Source: Strongylocentrotus purpuratus (taxonomy: Eukaryota > Echinodermata > Echinoidea > Camarodonta > Strongylocentrotidae). From it: a stretch of DNA of 64,000 nucleotides. The notes under the pieces are model-generated. The model saw only the letters and a list, made by a program, of their open reading frames with translations, ran no database searches and had not been told where the DNA came from. The stretch covers positions 434,001 to 498,000 of the forward strand of contig NW_022145548.1 in assembly GCF_000002235.5 (NCBI RefSeq). The letters run 5' to 3'. Positions 60,001 through 64,000 of the stretch are shown here, in pieces. Each line of letters starts with the position of its first letter. Within the stretch, counting starts at the first letter, position 1. Both the position numbers and the translations under genes were made by a program.

Positions 60001-60724
60001 TCATGTCACCAAGTTGCTGAATTAACAGTTTTTCACTCGATAGCTTTTTACTTCAATAGAGCTACACTACATGAACTTCCATACCGACTGTAGATATTTT
60101 ACATAAACAAAAGGAAATCTATTTGTTGGTGCAACATTTCTCGAAACCCAATTAAATGTGAATACACATTTTCAAAGTCTCAACTTTAAATAGAATCACA
60201 AAAGAAACAGGACATACAGACTACTTCCATAATATGAATCTTTCACGTATGAACTAAAGTAATCAATGAAATCAACTGAGGGTATCCCACATTTAACTAG
60301 TGACTGCATTATCTACTCCAAAAAAATCAACAATAAATTTTGTCTTTAGGGTTTGATAAAATCTCATAATGCATACATGAGCAGCATTACAATACATTAC
60401 ACATTTCTCCTGTACATGTATATCATCAGTTCTGAACCTAAACCTTCATGTATGAACTTAACAAATCAATTCCAAAAGGGAGGAGGGAGAAGGGATCTTG
60501 CCGAATTTCAAGTCAGGCAACAAACATATCTTTTTTCTGTCTAACTTAAGTGCCCCAATTATTTTGCATATATGTACAAGCACACAATGATAACAAATCA
60601 TTTGGCAACAGCCTGACACGATAAGTCCATTGCCACATCCCCCTCCCCTCCCCTTTTGGGAGAAATGTCACAATGTCTACAGGTATATATAATATGTATC
60701 ATGATGAGCATTCATAAATGTACT
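57051..60724. other. AT-rich stretch downstream of the recombinase-like gene, no gene seen
   Basis: May include the 3' UTR of the minus-strand gene. One hAT-like MITE at 58718-58979. Open frames (for example 57296-57748) show no motif. Confidence 0.45.
58718..58979. mobile_element. hAT-like MITE with TIR CAGTGGCAGATTCAG
   Basis: Left end CAGTGGCAGATTCAGG and right end CTGAATCTGTCACTG pair with one or two mismatches; two C runs lie inside. No clear TSD. Confidence 0.6.
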
Positions 60725-60987
60725 TTACATCTTCAAGAATCCCATTACATCCTTCTTCCGAATCTGGTTTCGAACGAAATCTTTCACGTTGGTCCAAGAT
60801 CGATCCCGAAAGGTTTGTGGCTCTGCATTGAAGAGTTTCAAAATATGTGCCTTTCCTGGTAGGGTACGTCTTAGGAGAAATGAGCCCAAATGGTCTGCGA
60901 CAGTTGTCTTCTCTTTCAAAGTCCAGACTTTCCTGATTGGATGATTCTCAGAAGGACTTTTTGATTTCCCAGAGTAGGCACTACAGT
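60725..60987 (-). CDS. Recombinase-like gene, last exon
   Basis: 263 bases, phase 1 to TAA at 60725-60727. KVWTLKEKTTVADHLGSF, LPGKAHILKLFNAEP, RSWTNVKDFVRNQIRKK. A Trp-rich helical module similar to the C-terminal part of related animal proteins. Confidence 0.82.
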
Positions 60988-61223
60988 CTGTTTACCAAGG
61001 AGAATATATATCTTTTAAACCTTCAATCAGAAAATATATTTCATTTTGAGACAAAACAGCACATATAGCCCTACGTCCATGCCTTTGGCTCCCAGATAGA
61101 ATAGAGTGAAACTGTCATGAAACATAAAACTAGAACTACATGTATACATTATTCAAGTGAAAATACCCAGTACCATTTTTTGGTGGAAAATAATATAACC
61201 CTACATGTTGTATTAACAGGAAA

Positions 61224-61258
<35 letters not shown>

Positions 61259-64000
61259 GTGAAGTATATGTGAAGAAAATATGCTTCGGTCGATTCATCA
61301 AGTACTGGGTGTTCTATTTTTGTTAGGACAAATAATGAAACGTTCAAATAGTGCAACTGCATTCTAACAATCATAATTCATTCAATCAATCAAAGCAGCC
61401 CTGACTCAAAGAAACTATATGCACCACTGGCTTTCAGCTACTGACTAGGATTTGACTTTCTCTTGTTTAACATACCTTCTGTCCTCACAGTCACCAAAGG
61501 TGAATCATCAGACTGCACATCTTCACCCTCAGAATCTGACTCGGCATCAGTGATGTACTCTACAAAAAATCAAAAGAAATATTTATAATTAGCATAAGTT
61601 ATGTTATATCAGGCCCTTAACAGTGTTTTTATGTGTATACAAATATTCTGAAAAAGTATTTTTCTACATGAAAGGAATTAGCCTCATAGAATTATTTAGG
61701 ACAAACTAACAACAGGAATGAAATTCATGCATGTCTTATATATAATTAATTTATAGTTTCAGTAATAAACATTTTAATTCATTATGAACACAACATGGTT
61801 CGACATGATTACAATGCTTAGCTCACGACAGATGCATGCAGATTTCTCTCTCTTTCAATCTTTTGGACATCTATCAAACAGTCTTGCACAAAATCGCCAA
61901 TTATGCACCCCCCAAAATATCTTAATTATTCATCTACTTTTTTTCTTTGTTAAGGGTCCTACGGTTCTGTATCCCTTTTTATAAAGATATATTGAATATG
62001 AAAAAGAAAATCAAATTTATTAGTTTGAAATTGCTGGAATATACATGTTTATGTTCAATACATTGTTGTTGTGTTTTTTCTGTTACTTTGATTGCTACTA
62101 TTATGTACATGTATTCATGAAGGACACCATGGAAGAACAGCGGTATTATATTGATACTCAGCTGGAATGGGCCATCCGCCATATTTTTTATTCAATTTAC
62201 ACTATGTATTATGTATTATTGATTTATGAAAATAAAAGCAAACAAAACCTGCACGTTTTTCTACTCTAGTTGTTCTTTGCAGTTTGCATGAAGAATTCAA
62301 AAGAAAATATTATGCACTTTACCTTCACTGGGATCCAACTGCACTTCCTCTAGTCCTTTATTGGCAAGACCTTCAAGATCTCCCCTCTCCATCTTCAGAA
62401 GAACTTTTGAAACCTTCGCCAGTTGCACTGTTGAATCTGGGAGTCTATAGTATTCCCGATGCGTTCTGATGTCATGCCCAAGGAAATTAGCTAAGACATC
62501 TAGCTCATTTTCCTTTAAATTCATAATCTGGGCTACAGTGGCAATTTGCTTTCTCAGATGTGTTGCTCTGAGATGTTCTGGATGTTCAGCATTACATTTG
62601 GTGGAATGAACACGGATAGCATCGCATGCTCTCCGGTGCCCTTCCCCTGATCCAGCAAACACATATGTGTTGCTCTCCTCGATGCCAGCCTCACATCTCC
62701 TCTCTTTCAACAAGTCCATTGCCCTCTTCATTGTCGTTGTCAAAAGTACAGGCACCGTCCTCAAACGTTTTCCCACGATTTCGACTCTCCATAGAACTCG
62801 ACAAAGTGCTCTCTCCCACTTGCTGAGAGCACCATCAATTATACCACCTTCTCCTTGCGAGCAATTTTCATAATCTTGCAAGGTCATTTTTGAGACCTCT
62901 CCAGGTCTTTTCCTGTTGAAGACAACAATATGTGCCAGCAGTACTTCAGAAAGATTATGCCATTCATGTGCAATTCTGTTGGTGTTGCTCTCTTTCTCAA
63001 GCCCATTCAATTTTGCATGCATTTCTCCCTTGAGATGTTTCGCAAATTTGACTACATCTTCGGTAAGTGGCAACAACTTTGGGTTATTTCTTCTTCCTTC
63101 TTGAAGACTTCTTAGTGCATGGTGAGTTACATAGCTCCCCCATTGAAGGTCATACAGGGTCAAGAATGCCTTGCAACTTTTCTTGATGGCAGAGTTCTGC
63201 GTCATAATGGCTTTTCCTTGTAGAATCTCGCAACAAGTCTTCAGACCGTGTCCGATCTTTAATGCAAGACTGGGGGTTTTGTAGACATTGTTTTCAGCAC
63301 AAAATCCTGCAGCCAGTTTTGTAGCAGACGTCACTGCAACAAACTTCTCAGGACGTATGAGACTTGCAAGATCGACATTGGTCTCCCCTGTCATTGATCT
63401 GTACTCGAGGACCATTCTTCCTAGCTCCCTTGACCGTTGCCTGATATAGTTCTCTTGGTCTCTGCTATGTCCATGTTTCATGGTTAACTTCTCAGCAAAT
63501 TTTGTTATTAGGTCATCCGACCTGACCACAGCGGCTATATTGTCATCGATCATGTTCGACAGGATTTCAATGGTTCTCGTATCCACCCCAGGAGTATTTG
63601 GTAGCAGCATTTTGGCAGCACGCACTTTTCCTCGTTTCTTTGTTTTCCCAGATGGTATACTATCAAGTATCTGGCTGCACTTGTGTTTCCACAATTCTGT
63701 CTTCGTGATAAAACCATAACAGTTTGAGCAGGGAACGTAATCTGATGGATCTGACTTGTCTGCTGGCCTATGAACAACAATGAGTTCTCCAACTCCCTTC
63801 TTCAGGACAGAGATATTGTGTAGGTAGTTTCCATAATTGCGCATTAGTGTCAATTGTCTCACTTTATCCTTTTGGTCTTCACTAGAAAGCCATTTCTGCA
63901 CCTGTGGTTCGTTTCTGTGTTTGGGAGTTTGTAAATGGCGAGGTAATTTCTTCTGAGGTTCCATGCAGAAAGGACAATATTGGACTTTATCCCAGCTTTT
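60725..64000 (-). CDS. Zinc-finger and tyrosine-recombinase-like protein, 3' three exons, 5' end beyond window
   Basis: Exons 62323-64000 (open to the edge), 61476-61559 and 60725-60987, joined by GT-AG introns in frame. Counting from the Met at 63964: a C2H2-type finger whose Cys pair YCPFC lies just before that Met and whose His are at 10 and 16, a second Cys/His cluster at 79-96, a long helical region, then tyrosine-recombinase signatures: NRKRPGEV (box I Arg, 350-356), THLRK (468-472), FLGHD with His497 and Tyr506 nine residues on. An acidic Ser/Asp tail and a C-terminal motif RSWTNVKDFVRN follow. The frame continues 12 codons above the Met, so that Met need not be the start. Similar proteins occur widely as uncharacterised animal genes (from memory). 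It may be a Crypton-related transposase or a domesticated host gene. The usual His of the HxxR motif reads as Thr468. Confidence 0.85.
61223..61259. repeat. CT then TA microsatellite in recombinase-like gene intron
   Basis: About ten CT units followed by about seven TA units. Confidence 0.8.
61476..61559 (-). CDS. Recombinase-like gene, acidic middle exon
   Basis: 84 bases, phase 1-1. EYITDADSESEGEDVQSDD then LVTVRTE. Acceptor TTGTAG, donor GTATGT. Too short to stand alone but joins both neighbours in frame. Confidence 0.8.
62323..64000 (-). CDS. Recombinase-like gene, exon with zinc clusters and recombinase domain (partial)
   Basis: 559 codons with no stop up to the window edge. The donor GTAAAG lies at 62317-62322 after the codons for DPSE, phase 1. 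Confidence 0.85.

Noticed and set aside
1-64000. LTR retroelements or Polinton-like elements
   Set aside because: No protease-integrase set, capsid-like block or long terminal direct repeats were seen; the reverse transcriptase pieces are of non-LTR type.

Overview
The window looks like nuclear DNA of a marine invertebrate deuterostome, most likely an echinoderm. Genes are split by many GT-AG introns, non-coding DNA is AT-rich and full of small DNA transposons, and the best gene matches are to complement factor B with a sea-urchin-like CCP-vWA-serine protease architecture. The species call is inference. There is no bacterial or organellar sequence, no CRISPR array, and no LTR element that I could recognise.

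Layout. (1) 359-12123, minus strand: complement factor B copy 'Bf-L', nine exons from signal peptide to the first von Willebrand A exon; the rest runs off the left edge. (2) 12124-23253: an 11.1 kb spacer between the two divergent start codons, with a tandem array of about 795 bp units (16.7-20.4 kb) and many MITE and SINE copies. (3) 23254-45865, plus strand: factor B copy 'Bf-R', 16 exons whose lengths sum to 2754 bases and give an open frame of 917 residues: signal peptide, six CCP modules, vWA domain with MIDAS residues, and a trypsin-like protease with His, Asp and Ser present. Intron 14 carries a decayed, nearly complete L1/Tx1-type LINE on the opposite strand. (4) 45.9-55.4 kb: no gene; LINE remains, MITEs, G/C homopolymers, a 305-bp duplication and a 151-bp repeat array. 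(5) 55438-55599, plus strand: one exon matching the N-terminus of TFIIIC subunit GTF3C5, with no later exon found. (6) 60725-64000, minus strand: the last three exons of a zinc-finger plus tyrosine-recombinase-like gene that continues past the right edge.

How the genes relate. The two Bf genes are an inverted, head-to-head segmental duplication: exons 1-8 have identical lengths and phases in both, intron pieces align, and the sequence just upstream of both ATGs is similar. CCP exons are almost the same (about 4-5 differences per module) while the exon carrying the factor D cleavage linker differs much more. Factor B is the protease subunit of the alternative-pathway C3 convertase, so the locus is an innate-immune pair.

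The best candidates for new biology are the spliced recombinase-like gene at the right edge, the canonical trypsin-type activation end and S1 pocket of Bf-R, a decayed extra CCP1 exon in Bf-R intron 1, and a dense set of TTAA-flanked and 8-bp-TSD MITEs whose target duplications can be read directly.
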